Positions 1 to 8,734 of a stretch of DNA of 64,000 nucleotides are shown piece after piece. The notes below the pieces were generated by a model. It was not told the origin of the DNA, ran no database searches, and saw only the letters and a list, made by a program, of their open reading frames with translations. The position numbers and the translations under genes are program-made. Location: contig JAGCUU010000032.1 in assembly GCA_017962665.1 (NCBI GenBank), positions 32,455 through 96,454 of the forward strand, in the 5' to 3' direction. The stretch comes from Bacteroidales bacterium (lineage in GTDB: Bacteria > Bacteroidota > Bacteroidia > Bacteroidales > P3). Numbering within the stretch: position 1 is the stretch's first letter; every line of letters starts with the position of its first letter.

Positions 1-733
1 TGTATGGCATGTAGCGGCATCTTGGAAGGGAATCTTGGTAAGAAACAATAGTGTTGTTAACAGGGGTGGGGTAGAAATATGTGGGGATTCTGAGCTGTCC
101 GTACGAAGCGCGCCAAAAATAATTATGCAAGGATACTGAATTTGCAGAAGAGTCGTTGAACATGGATTCAATAGTGCTGTACGAAGTGGATATTTCCGTA
201 TCGTCAGAAAAACGAATGAATATTACGATATTATTTATTATGCCTCTGTTGAGGTTTGCGGCCCGTTTTGCCGATGAAGATGTTGACTTTGGCACGTATT
301 GTGATGGAATCTCCCATAGTTTGTGCAGCGAGTCTATTGTCAATGGTGATGCTATAAGATTTGGTCTAATGCCGTATTCAGCAGGGTTTGACTGTCCTGC
401 TATGAGTGACGTGGGAACGAGTGTCCAATCGTCAGCAGCACGTCCGTTCCTAATGTCTGCATAAACATACCATCCTGTGTTTTTATCCTGTAGGATTGTG
501 AACCCGTTTCCGTCGTGTAGACGGTGATAGAATTCGTCTCCAGAGACAAAACAATGGAGTGTGTCGCCATTGGGTTGGAGACGCATAACCGGCATGTTTT
601 TGACTGGTGCCGCTGCAAGGTTGTTGCAAGTCGAAATGGTTAAGACGGCGAGCAAGAAGAATAGACCGATTTTCGTAGCATGATGGCCAGAGATATTCCT
701 CGCGCGGCGAGATAGACCATGAAGGATAGCCAT
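1..733 (-). CDS. M6-family (immune inhibitor A-like) secreted metalloprotease, partial
   Basis: The gene reads leftwards and leaves the window, so only about 244 N-terminal codons are present and the zinc site is not visible. The frame shows a hydrophobic export signal (KIGLFFLLAVLTIS), then a segment typical of the N-terminal region of Bacteroidota M6 proteases: a Gln-Pro-Asn-Gly-Asp start, CFVSGDEFYHRLHD, and a Gly-Phe-Thr-Ile-Leu stretch before GWYVYA. Such proteins are usually secreted, often by the type IX system. The start is uncertain. The only upstream in-frame ATG is at 733, inside the MATE gene and about 20 codons before the signal peptide. An ATG at 681 sits perfectly for the signal peptide but is one base out of frame across a four-base A run (minus strand). 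Family assignment rests on the N-terminal region only. Confidence 0.65.
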   Translation of the reverse strand, partial: MAILHGLSRRARNISGHHATKIGLFFLLAVLTISTCNNLAAAPVKNMPVMRLQPNGDTLHCFVSGDEFYHRLHDGNGFTILQDKNTGWYVYADIRNGRAADDWTLVPTSLIAGQSNPAEYGIRPNLIASPLTIDSLHKLWEIPSQYVPKSTSSSAKRAANLNRGIINNIVIFIRFSDDTEISTSYSTIESMFNDSSANSVSLHNYFWRASYGQLRIPTYFYPTPVNNTIVSYQDSLPRCRYMPY

Positions 734-1998
734 AGGATATTGTTCCATAAGAATTCGTGTGATTGTGGGTTATTGAAATTTGAATTATTATTAAGCAGAG
801 CCATGAGACCGAAGAAGAGGATAAAAAAAACTGCTGTGGCGATGAACATTGTATTGCGCATCGTCCGTGATGCTGTGGCACCGACAAAGATGCCGTCAAA
901 AAGGAACGCAGCAAATCCGCATACTGGCACAATGAGTACCCAGAAAAGGTATGGACGTGAAGTTTCGATAATTTCAGGTTTGTCACTGAAAATACGTAAT
1001 ATTTGTTCTCCGCACAGTGCGTAAGCTATTGTAAAGAGTATTGTCAAAGCCAGTCCCCATAACAGTATGTGTCTGACTGCACTGACAAGAGATTTTCGGT
1101 TGCGGGCACCGATGTATCGACCTACAAGGGATTCTCCTGCGTAGGCAAAACCGTCCATAATGTAGCTGAAAAGAGTGAAAAACTGCATCAGCAGGGTGTC
1201 GACAGCAAGGATGTTGTCGCTGATGCGACCGGATTCAGATGTGATGAAAGTGAATACGGCCGCAAGGCATACGGTACGTAGAAAAATGTCGCCGTTGACC
1301 TTGAAGAAGAGTTTCATTTGTCGCCAATGAAGCGTTTCCTTGAGAAAATGAATCGAATTATACCGGCGGAACAATTTGCCGTATCTGAAATAAATAAAGA
1401 AGAGTCCTACCAATAGACCGCTGTATTGGGCAATAACCGTGCCAAGGGCTACTCCTTTGATATCCATTTTCAGTCCTATGACAAAGAAAAGGCTGCAGAT
1501 AATGTTTATAACATTGATAAAGATGGCAATCCACATTGGAAGTTTTGAATTTTGCATTCCAATAAACCATCCCTTTATTGCATAGAGACCGAGAGTGGCA
1601 GGTGCAGCCCAGATGCGAATATAGAAATAAATGAGTGCCATAGAAATCACATCGTCACTGCCGTTGAAGATTGCCTTTGAAATCATGGCCAACGGATATT
1701 GGAGAGCGACAAGGACAAGAGCTATTGCAATAGCAATAGAAATAGCTCGTATGAAAACGCGGACAGCTTCATCAAAACGGCGAGAGCCATAGGCTTGCGC
1801 TGTGAATCCACTGGTACCCATGCGCAGGAATCCGAAGTTCCAATAGATAAGGTTAAAGATTTGTGTGCCGATAGCTATGGCTCCTATATGTTGTTCGCTT
1901 AGATGTCCTACAATGGCGGTATCCACCATACCAAGTAATGGTACAGTGATGTTTGTAATTATGTTTGGAAGTGCCAGTTGCAGGATTTTGCGATTCAT
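640..1998 (-). CDS. MATE family multidrug/cation efflux transporter
   Basis: A 452-residue polytopic inner-membrane protein with about twelve hydrophobic segments and the N-terminal MATE pattern (LALPNIITNITVPLLGMVDT, then AIVGHL and an Ala-Ile-Gly-Thr-Gln-Ile-Phe-Asn stretch). MATE proteins export drugs or metabolites in exchange for Na+ or H+. The ATG at 1998 is preferred over the GTG directly before it. Length is normal, but the last residues (SVYSSCSPS) look atypical and the 3' end overlaps the N-terminal frame of the downstream protease. It follows the Omp28-like gene closely and may share its transcript. Substrate is unknown. Confidence 0.9.
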   Translation of the reverse strand: MNRKILQLALPNIITNITVPLLGMVDTAIVGHLSEQHIGAIAIGTQIFNLIYWNFGFLRMGTSGFTAQAYGSRRFDEAVRVFIRAISIAIAIALVLVALQYPLAMISKAIFNGSDDVISMALIYFYIRIWAAPATLGLYAIKGWFIGMQNSKLPMWIAIFINVINIICSLFFVIGLKMDIKGVALGTVIAQYSGLLVGLFFIYFRYGKLFRRYNSIHFLKETLHWRQMKLFFKVNGDIFLRTVCLAAVFTFITSESGRISDNILAVDTLLMQFFTLFSYIMDGFAYAGESLVGRYIGARNRKSLVSAVRHILLWGLALTILFTIAYALCGEQILRIFSDKPEIIETSRPYLFWVLIVPVCGFAAFLFDGIFVGATASRTMRNTMFIATAVFFILFFGLMALLNNNSNFNNPQSHEFLWNNILWLSFMVYLAARGISLAIMLRKSVYSSCSPS

Positions 1999-2002
1999 CA
2001 CT

Positions 2003-2893
2003 TTATTCTATCTCACATTCGGCGACATTGAGAATTCTCTTGCTGCTTTTTTCTGACACGAAAGCAACGATGTGGCAGTTTGAAAGGATCCAATCGTGAT
2101 GAACAGCAGTATAGAGGCATTTGCCTAAACGCTTTGTACCTGCTGCGACAGGATTGTTTGCGGATATGTCGCTGTCGGAACGTCCATCGTTAATGTATAT
2201 GCCCCAAGGATCGGTAATGACATCACGCAACACATGGTTGTGGATATAGTTTTCGTCGTCTGTTCCATCAGGTTGGCGCTGGGTCGCCACGATACCGTCT
2301 TCCATAATGAAGAGCGTGAGAGTCAGACTGTCGGTACGAGAGGTTAGATATTCGATGTCTACATCTATCATTATGGCAGTATCGCCCTGTATTGCTGCAT
2401 TAACTGCAAGAGCAATGGATGGATTCTGTGCTAATGCCGCGTCTGTGTGGCTTTCAATATTGGAGGTGGGGGTGAAGATATCCCAAGAAGAAGCAACGGA
2501 GTTGCGTCCAACGAGGGCCATTGGATAAGTACCCTCGCTACTTATGCCAAAGAAAACGCTCCACGTGTTGCCGTCTTCGGTGCGCAGGTCAGGGCTATTG
2601 CCAATAGGACGGCAGAATGCCAGAGAAGAGTCGTGGATGGCTACGGCGATAAGTTGGCCGTTGTATGCCTGTTGTGCTGCTGAAATAGCCACATCAGCCG
2701 TAGGACAGTTAACGCAACGAACACCAGTATATTTTTCCAATAATGTACGTTGGCTTTTGTCTGCGACCCCTGAACCGTTGTACCATTGCACAGAAGAGCC
2801 GGAATATATTAGATAGTTGTCTTCCTCTATTTTGTCGCATCCAGCGATAAATAAGAAAAGACAAGCAAAGAGACTATAGAAGATTTTTTTCAT
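2003..2893 (-). CDS. Omp28-related outer membrane lipoprotein with CxxC motif
   Basis: A 296-residue lipoprotein with signal and lipobox FLFIAGC, the Cys being the lipidation site. After about 50 residues comes LLEKYTGVRCVNCP, the Omp28-type signature: a thioredoxin-like start whose CxxC pair (CVNC) could be redox active. The rest is predicted beta-rich. It is the last gene of a three-gene minus-strand set (TlpA, DUF6029 barrel, Omp28), a combination seen repeatedly in Bacteroidales, which suggests a joint envelope function in thiol chemistry or outer-membrane assembly. The precise role is not established. The ATG at 2893 lies 22 nt after the DUF6029 stop. Confidence 0.8.
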   Translation of the reverse strand: MKKIFYSLFACLFLFIAGCDKIEEDNYLIYSGSSVQWYNGSGVADKSQRTLLEKYTGVRCVNCPTADVAISAAQQAYNGQLIAVAIHDSSLAFCRPIGNSPDLRTEDGNTWSVFFGISSEGTYPMALVGRNSVASSWDIFTPTSNIESHTDAALAQNPSIALAVNAAIQGDTAIMIDVDIEYLTSRTDSLTLTLFIMEDGIVATQRQPDGTDDENYIHNHVLRDVITDPWGIYINDGRSDSDISANNPVAAGTKRLGKCLYTAVHHDWILSNCHIVAFVSEKSSKRILNVAECEIE

Positions 2894-2915
2894 TTTAGTG
2901 ATTTAATATATTGTT

Positions 2916-4607
2916 TTAAAATGATGTTGTCAGACTGAAAGAAAAGCCGTTGCATGCTGGAACCTGACGACAGACTCCACCGATGCAAATGATTCCTTCA
3001 CGCTGTTTGCCATAACCTAATTGCAGGCGTGTTGCATTTTTGGTGTAGCCTACAGAGATATTATAGTAGTTTCCAATTCCGTCATGGTATGCATACTGGT
3101 CGCTTAAAGATATGAACCAGGCACTTGCAAAATTATATTCAACGAGTCCCATAATCCAATCGCCGCAACGTTTGTCATCAATGTTGGCATCATATTTGCT
3201 ATCGCTACCCATCCATTCGGTTTCGAATCGTAGGACATTTTTGCGGTTTATTTTCCATGTGAGGTCGGCAATAGCCACATGATTGTGGTGCAAGTCGCCT
3301 TCGTGGCCTTCTGTTACGGGGTTGAAAATGACATATCCGTATGTGGCAGTCAGTTTTACTTTGGTGCTAAGTTTTTTTGCCACTTCTAAGCTGAGGTCGG
3401 CATAGTAAAGATCACCTGTGCCGAAAAATTTAGAAGTGTAACCATCGCTTCCAGGAGCATCAAGCATCGTACTGTCGACAAGTGGTAGATATATACCTTG
3501 TCTGTCCAAGGCTGTGATGGCGGAAGCGTTTAGGTGGAGATCGGTTCCATATTTGCCGCCGAGCAGAGTCCCTTTCTTAATATTATAAATAATATCACCT
3601 TGCAGTCCCATCTCTCCTGAGGTTTGAGTCTGATAAGGATACATTGAGAGGAATGCGTAAGTGTGTTGTTTTGTTATGGAAGGAATGTAGTTGATGTATA
3701 GAGTCTCTTTGTATTTGTCAGTTCTTACTGATCTGAATCCCATATTGTCGACTCGTTTGGCCTGCAGGTTAGCACTGAATCCTTTTTGGGAATAGCTGGC
3801 ATTTAACCATAGAGCTTCGCCTTTGTGGTAAATGTAGCCATTTAGGTCGTTGGGATCTGCTCCCTTACGGGCATATTCACCAGACAAGTTGAATCCCCCG
3901 TGAGACAGGTCCATGCGTAAAGCATAAGATGCTACATTGTTGGGCAGATTCAGTTTAAATCCGTCGACATAAGAATTGATGTTTACTCCATCGCCATTTT
4001 CATATTTACTAACGAAACTTGCACCGAGGGTGAGTCGGGTCTTTGCCTCTTGTAAGGCGGTAAATGTTTCGTTGATGGTGATTTCTCCGTCAACGCCGCG
4101 AACCAATCCGCGAGACTCCCAGAAATAGCGTTGTTGTCCTATAAGACCCTTCAGCGTAATACCTTTATATGGACGGTATAAGACGTTGAATCCGCGTATG
4201 GCATTGTCGATGCCAAGATATCGATCTTCGTACGAACGAAGTGTGAGGCCGTTGCCGAACTGTTCATAGAAATGACCTGCCGTTACGGCAAAATCTTGAG
4301 TTTTGTAACTGACGAAATAGTTGGCAATGCCCTGGCCTGCATATTCGGCACGGAAACCTTCAAGAGGGTTAAGGTAGGCCTCGTAGCGTATACCTGCACT
4401 GAAGTTGCCGTTAGTGTAGAGAATGTCTCCGCGTGCGTTGAGATGCATCTGTTCAGGTAAGTTGCGAGATCCTATGACGGTGTCAAGTTTTGATGTCTGA
4501 CCATCTATTTGAAAGTTTCCTGTAACGTTGCCTCCAAGGATACCCTGCCCATTGGACACAAAAGGGAATGCCAATAGGATAGCAAAGGGAAAAAGGTGTT
4601 TTTTCAT
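2916..4607 (-). CDS. DUF6029-type outer membrane beta-barrel protein
   Basis: A 563-residue exported protein (signal ending near FVSNGQ) made mostly of alternating amphipathic strands. The C-terminus ends in Phe (LTTSF), as expected for an outer-membrane barrel. Segments such as FSAGIRYEAYLNPLEGF and GNGLTLRSYEDRYLGIDNA match my recollection of the DUF6029 family, commonly found beside TlpA- and Omp28-like genes in Bacteroidales. It probably lies in the outer membrane; function is unknown. It starts 7 nt after the TlpA-like gene, so translation is likely coupled within one operon. Confidence 0.75.
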   Translation of the reverse strand: MKKHLFPFAILLAFPFVSNGQGILGGNVTGNFQIDGQTSKLDTVIGSRNLPEQMHLNARGDILYTNGNFSAGIRYEAYLNPLEGFRAEYAGQGIANYFVSYKTQDFAVTAGHFYEQFGNGLTLRSYEDRYLGIDNAIRGFNVLYRPYKGITLKGLIGQQRYFWESRGLVRGVDGEITINETFTALQEAKTRLTLGASFVSKYENGDGVNINSYVDGFKLNLPNNVASYALRMDLSHGGFNLSGEYARKGADPNDLNGYIYHKGEALWLNASYSQKGFSANLQAKRVDNMGFRSVRTDKYKETLYINYIPSITKQHTYAFLSMYPYQTQTSGEMGLQGDIIYNIKKGTLLGGKYGTDLHLNASAITALDRQGIYLPLVDSTMLDAPGSDGYTSKFFGTGDLYYADLSLEVAKKLSTKVKLTATYGYVIFNPVTEGHEGDLHHNHVAIADLTWKINRKNVLRFETEWMGSDSKYDANIDDKRCGDWIMGLVEYNFASAWFISLSDQYAYHDGIGNYYNISVGYTKNATRLQLGYGKQREGIICIGGVCRQVPACNGFSFSLTTSF

Positions 4608-4614
4608 TGCTTGT

Positions 4615-5112
4615 TTACTGATTAATCAATTCTTTGATTTTTTCGTAAAGTTCTTCTTCATCGCCCTCGACGAATGAGGTATGCTGCCATACAATCTCGC
4701 CGTTTCCATTGACAAGGAAGGTGTGTGGCACGTTTACAACATTCATTGCACGCTTAAAATCCTGATTTTGGTCGAGATATATTTCATATTCCCATCCGTT
4801 TCCATCAACATGAGGCTTGACTTTTGATGCCGAGCGGGAATCGTCAATAGAGATTGCTACCAGTTTTACTTCAGTTTCTTCCTGCCACTGTTCATAGAGC
4901 TCCTTGATAGTGTTGAGTTCTCGATTGCATGGCTTGCACCAAGTAGCCCAAAAACTGATAATCATTGGTTTACCGTTATTTTTGATAACAGAGGTCTCGA
5001 CAGTTTTACCATCTATGGTTTTGATGGTGACATTTTCCGGGACTTTTGCATTTTGGGCAGAAACTAATCCGCATAAAAGGATTAAAAGTGCGGTGAAAAA
5101 AATTTTTTTCAT
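4615..5112 (-). CDS. TlpA-like periplasmic thiol-disulfide oxidoreductase
   Basis: A 165-residue protein with an N-terminal signal peptide (MKKIFFTALLILLCGLVSAQ) and a thioredoxin-like/AhpC-TSA fold. The active site FWATWCKPCNREL carries CxxC, and the cis-Pro loop is visible in NVPHTFLV. Members reduce or exchange disulfides on envelope proteins. It is the first gene of the operon with the DUF6029 barrel and the Omp28-like CxxC lipoprotein, so those products are plausible partners. AT-rich DNA between 5113 and 5226 separates it from the upstream prenyl synthase gene and probably contains the operon promoter. Confidence 0.88.
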   Translation of the reverse strand: MKKIFFTALLILLCGLVSAQNAKVPENVTIKTIDGKTVETSVIKNNGKPMIISFWATWCKPCNRELNTIKELYEQWQEETEVKLVAISIDDSRSASKVKPHVDGNGWEYEIYLDQNQDFKRAMNVVNVPHTFLVNGNGEIVWQHTSFVEGDEEELYEKIKELINQ

Positions 5113-5226
5113 AAGTTATAAAGTGTTAAAAATTATATACTTGATTTTATTATAAATTAAAAAGGGAGTTGTATTTTAAAAGCAAATTTTTAAATTTATA
5201 TGTTGAATAAAATCCTTTAGTATAGG

Positions 5227-6219
5227 TTATTTATTAGGTGGTGATGCATAGTTCAGTGTCAGTGATATTAATGCCTCGCGAAATTGGTTGTCAGGAAGTT
5301 GAAACAGATTATGTAAAGCTTTTTTTCGGTGTTCTTCCAGTGCGATGATGCTTTTTTCAATGGCCTCTGAGGCATTGATAATTCCAATTATGGATTGAAT
5401 GTCGTCATCAGTTATTGTTTCTTTATTTAGTATCGTCAGATGTCGTTCTCTTGTATAAGGATCACATTGGGACAGCAGATTTATTATCGGCAGTGTGCAT
5501 TTGTGTTCTTTAATGTCGTTACCACAAGGCTTGCCAGTTATGTTAGATGGAAGAAAATCCATGATGTCGTCTCGAATCTGAAAAGCCATTCCGAACTCAA
5601 GTCCAAATTGTCTGGCGGCATTCATTGTAGTATTCGACTTGTTTGGAGACAATGCAACACCTACAATACAACATGCCGAGAGGAGTGAAGCGGTCTTATT
5701 TTGTATGATTTCCAAATAGGTGGATTCTTCAGTATCGTATTTCCCAGTATACTGTTGTTGCATTAGTTCACCGACGCTCATGCTGATAACGGTTCGTGTT
5801 ACTATTTGTGTTATCTCCTTGTTGTCTATGTCGTTGAGAATCTTCATGACCTGGGCAAGATAGTAGTCTCCCATAAGTACAGCCGTTTTGTTTCCCCATA
5901 TATTGTTAACCGTAGGGTTACCACGACGTAGGTCTGAATTGTCAATCACGTCGTCGTGGATGAGTGTGGCAGTATGAAGGGTTTCAAGGGCTGCAGCAAC
6001 AGTAAAAAGAGGATAACGTGCATCTGTTTTCAGGGGTAGACCGCAGCAGCAAGAGGTGAGTAAAGCGAGTAGGGGACGTAGTTGCTTTCCATGTGATTTG
6101 GATACATGATCTCCCACCATTCCGATTAATGGAATATATGAGACAGTCATTTTGTCAAGGGCTGTCTGGTAATGCTTGAGTATTGGGGCTACGAGCTGTT
6201 CTATTTCAGGAAGTGTCAT
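5227..6219 (-). CDS. trans-polyprenyl diphosphate synthase (IspA/IspB family)
   Basis: A 330-residue cytosolic prenyltransferase that would condense isopentenyl diphosphate with allylic diphosphates, most likely to make the long side chain of menaquinone. Both Asp-rich motifs are present: LIHDDVIDNSDLRRG (first) and FQIRDDIMDF (second), and GKQLRPLLALL forms the substrate-binding start. The length fits medium- to long-chain synthases such as octaprenyl or heptaprenyl synthase; chain length cannot be read from the sequence alone. A hotdog thioesterase gene follows after 27 nt divided between the two ORF boundaries, and dapA comes next, so co-transcription is likely. Confidence 0.9.
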   Translation of the reverse strand: MTLPEIEQLVAPILKHYQTALDKMTVSYIPLIGMVGDHVSKSHGKQLRPLLALLTSCCCGLPLKTDARYPLFTVAAALETLHTATLIHDDVIDNSDLRRGNPTVNNIWGNKTAVLMGDYYLAQVMKILNDIDNKEITQIVTRTVISMSVGELMQQQYTGKYDTEESTYLEIIQNKTASLLSACCIVGVALSPNKSNTTMNAARQFGLEFGMAFQIRDDIMDFLPSNITGKPCGNDIKEHKCTLPIINLLSQCDPYTRERHLTILNKETITDDDIQSIIGIINASEAIEKSIIALEEHRKKALHNLFQLPDNQFREALISLTLNYASPPNK

Positions 6220-6246
6220 TGGTTTCTCTAAAGTCTTGTTGTTTTG

Positions 6247-6657
6247 TTATACTCTTGTACCCGATGCTATTACAATGGCGACCTGGTTGTCCAAACTGTC
6301 ATTTATTGAAATATGGAACACGGCATTTCGCTTGCCTTGACGGATTCGATTTGAGATGGCTATGAGTCTGTCACCTTTGCATTGGGATAGAAAATGAATG
6401 GTAGATGATGTTGACACCCATTGCGGTTCGTTACCTTCGGATAATATTTGACTGTTTGCGGCAATGGCGAATACAAAATCTGCAAGGGTAAATAAAACTC
6501 CTCCCATAATTGCACCTTTGGCGTTACGATGAACGTCTCTTAGCGACAACGAGCACTCCACATGGTCATTGTCGACATGTTCGATAACAATGCCTGTAAG
6601 GCCTGTGGCATATTTATCGTTCGAGAAGATATCGCGTGCCTTTTGTGTCAGGTCCAT
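6247..6657 (-). CDS. PaaI-type hotdog-fold acyl-CoA thioesterase
   Basis: A 136-residue protein of the hotdog superfamily. The motif HRNAKGAIMGGVLFTLADFVFA matches the PaaI/YdiI pattern, in which the Gly-Gly turn and the acidic residue on the central helix (here Asp) form the catalytic site for hydrolysing acyl- or aroyl-CoA esters. Length is normal for a single-domain homotetrameric enzyme. It lies between dapA and the polyprenyl synthase in the same direction. Some relatives act on 1,4-dihydroxy-2-naphthoyl-CoA in menaquinone synthesis, which would suit the neighbouring prenyl synthase, but that is inference. Confidence 0.85.
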   Translation of the reverse strand: MDLTQKARDIFSNDKYATGLTGIVIEHVDNDHVECSLSLRDVHRNAKGAIMGGVLFTLADFVFAIAANSQILSEGNEPQWVSTSSTIHFLSQCKGDRLIAISNRIRQGKRNAVFHISINDSLDNQVAIVIASGTRV

Positions 6658-6666
6658 TTTTGTAAT

Positions 6667-7551
6667 TTAGTTGTTCAGTTTTAACTCACGGAGTTTATTG
6701 TAGAGTGTTTTGGAGACTTTGCATAGCGGCAGTCTCAACTGGTTGGTAATACGTCCTTCGATTTCGAGCAGAGCTTTAACACCGCTGGGATTGCCCTCCT
6801 CGAAAATAGCGTTGATGATGGGTAGAAGTTTGTAATGTAATGGTAGAGCTTTCTTTATATCTCCTTTTTGGGCGAGATGAACCATATCTGACATCTCTTT
6901 GGGGTAGACATTGGCCACAACGGAAATAACTCCGGAAGCTCCCATTGCCATCATGGGGAGAGTGAGGGCGTCGTCACCGGAGATAACTTTGAAAGAGGCT
7001 GGTTTTCTGCGTAGGATTTCCATGATTTGTGTCATGTTACCCGATGCCTCTTTTATGCCAATAATATTGGGGCATTCTGATGCAAGTTGAAGGGTTGTTT
7101 CCGCTGATATGTTGCACGATGTTCTACCCGGAACATTGTAGAGTATTACAGGAACAGGAGAAACATCGGCAATGCTTTTGAAATGTTCTACAAGGCCTCG
7201 CTGTTGAGGTTTATTGTAGTAGGGGGCGACAGAGAGAATGCCACTTATTCCATCGAAATTTGTTTGACTGATGGCGTCGGTGACAGCACGGGTATTGTTG
7301 CTACCCATGCCTAAAACTATGGGTAATCTGCCGTTTACGGATTCGACTATAAATTGCAGGAGAGCCGTGCGCTCGCTCTCAGTCATTGTAGCAGCTTCAC
7401 TTGTTGTTCCAAGTGCTACAATATAATCTACACCAGAATTAATAACATATTCTATTAGCTCCTCAAGTTTGGAAAAGTCAATGGTTTCCTGTTTGCGGAA
7501 TGGTGTTATAAGTGCAACACCTGTACCAGAGAAGGGTTCTTTTTTTGCCAC
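6667..7551 (-). CDS. dapA: 4-hydroxy-tetrahydrodipicolinate synthase
   Basis: A 294-residue TIM-barrel aldolase that condenses pyruvate with aspartate semialdehyde in lysine and diaminopimelate synthesis. Visible signatures are GTGVALITPF at the N-terminus, LGTTSEAATM (the Thr-Thr of the proton relay), the Tyr region ILYNVPGRTSCN, and the Schiff-base lysine in IIGIKEASGN. Length matches E. coli DapA. The start appears to be GTG at 7551 (Val-Ala-Lys-Lys); I see no ATG close by in frame. It follows the DUF6913 gene by 25 nt and precedes the thioesterase by 9 nt. Confidence 0.95.
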   Translation of the reverse strand: MAKKEPFSGTGVALITPFRKQETIDFSKLEELIEYVINSGVDYIVALGTTSEAATMTESERTALLQFIVESVNGRLPIVLGMGSNNTRAVTDAISQTNFDGISGILSVAPYYNKPQQRGLVEHFKSIADVSPVPVILYNVPGRTSCNISAETTLQLASECPNIIGIKEASGNMTQIMEILRRKPASFKVISGDDALTLPMMAMGASGVISVVANVYPKEMSDMVHLAQKGDIKKALPLHYKLLPIINAIFEEGNPSGVKALLEIEGRITNQLRLPLCKVSKTLYNKLRELKLNN

Positions 7552-7576
7552 GATGATTGGTATTAAATGATTAATA

Positions 7577-8134
7577 TTATTTCTTGATTATCTTTAAGTA
7601 TTTGACTATTTGTTCTATGTAGTTTTTAAAGTCCATGGAGCCGTCGCCTTGGATTGTCATGTCGTACATCTCCATTATTCCTTCATCTGATTCTGAATCG
7701 TTGTTGGAATAGCCCACTTTAAGGTCTGCATTGCACAAGGTGGTGACGTATTTGCCAAAGAAATTAGGTTGGATGGTGCTGTCAATCAGCAAATCATATT
7801 TATTATTCAAAAACTGGTCAATGACACCGTCTTTAGGCAGCCCCATAAAGGAGAAGTCCTCTTTTTCGTGACAGATTGTAGACTTTGTATGTGTGAAGAT
7901 GTAATTTATTTCATATTTGTAAGGATGAAATCCGATGATAAATATTGACTTGCCTTGACTTTCTTGTGCGGTGATAAAACGTTGGATTAGTTTCCAAAAC
8001 TCCATATCGCCGACGGTGAAGATAAGTCCTATGGTTTTGATGTTGTCCCAGTTTTGTATTTTTTTTGTTCTGGGTTGTTGCATCAAATTGCGTATTTGAC
8101 GTTGTTGATATTTGTTTTTTATAAAACCGTTCAT
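7577..8134 (-). CDS. DUF6913-type conserved Bacteroidota protein
   Basis: A 185-residue soluble protein. The open frame extends upstream into rnhB, but the ATG at 8134, four bases past the rnhB stop, gives the plausible product beginning MNGFIKNKYQQRQIR. A basic N-terminal helix is followed by an alpha/beta domain (IKTIGLIFTVGD, IFIIGFHPYKYEIN) and a segment DLLIDSTIQPNFFGKYV. This matches DUF6913-type proteins that sit beside rnhB and dapA in Bacteroidales. No catalytic motif is recognised and the function is unknown. The gene lies in the rnhB-DUF6913-dapA run and is probably co-transcribed. Confidence 0.75.
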   Translation of the reverse strand: MNGFIKNKYQQRQIRNLMQQPRTKKIQNWDNIKTIGLIFTVGDMEFWKLIQRFITAQESQGKSIFIIGFHPYKYEINYIFTHTKSTICHEKEDFSFMGLPKDGVIDQFLNNKYDLLIDSTIQPNFFGKYVTTLCNADLKVGYSNNDSESDEGIMEMYDMTIQGDGSMDFKNYIEQIVKYLKIIKK

Positions 8135-8138
8135 TTTC

Positions 8139-8732
8139 TTAAAACAATTCAAGTTGACGATATAGGGTAAAGGACTTGCGGTGTAGGGGTGTGATGCCAA
8201 ATTGTTCGATGGCATCGTAGTGCTTGGATGTAGGATAGCCTTTGTTGCTGTCCCAGCCGTATTGGGGATAGAGCGCATGTTGTTGAGTCATGTACTCGTC
8301 ACGGTATGTCTTGGCCAGTATTGAAGCCGCAGCTATCGACTGGTATTTCCCGTCTCCTTTTACAATGCAGTAATATGGGAGATCAGTCTCGTTAACAAAC
8401 CTGTTACCGTCGATAAGCAGTTCTTGCGGTTGTACGTTAAGTTGCTTGACAGCGAGGTTCATGGCGTGAAATGATGCTCGAAGAATATTAAGTTCGTCAA
8501 TTCCATTGTTGTCTACCATAGCCACAGCCCATGCGATTGCATCGTGTTCAATCTGTACACGCAACTTGTTGCGTTGACTGGCGGTGAGTTTTTTTGAATC
8601 ATTGAGCGATTCATTGCTATAGTCATTAGGCAAGATGACTGCAGCGGCATAGACCGGACCTGCCAGACATCCACGCCCGGCTTCGTCGCATCCTGCTTCG
8701 ATCACAGATTTGTTATGGTATGACAATAGCAT
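8139..8732 (-). CDS. rnhB: ribonuclease HII
   Basis: A 197-residue RNase HII that cleaves the RNA strand of RNA-DNA hybrids and removes single ribonucleotides misincorporated into DNA. The N-terminal signature EAGCDEAGRGCLAGPVYAAA contains the DEAGRG acidic residues. The later catalytic acids fall in LLIDGNRF and in the SILAKTYRDEYM helix. Length is normal. It is adjacent to the DUF6427 membrane-protein gene upstream and the DUF6913 gene downstream, with very short spacing on both sides. Confidence 0.95.
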   Translation of the reverse strand: MLLSYHNKSVIEAGCDEAGRGCLAGPVYAAAVILPNDYSNESLNDSKKLTASQRNKLRVQIEHDAIAWAVAMVDNNGIDELNILRASFHAMNLAVKQLNVQPQELLIDGNRFVNETDLPYYCIVKGDGKYQSIAAASILAKTYRDEYMTQQHALYPQYGWDSNKGYPTSKHYDAIEQFGITPLHRKSFTLYRQLELF

Positions 8733-8734
8733 AA

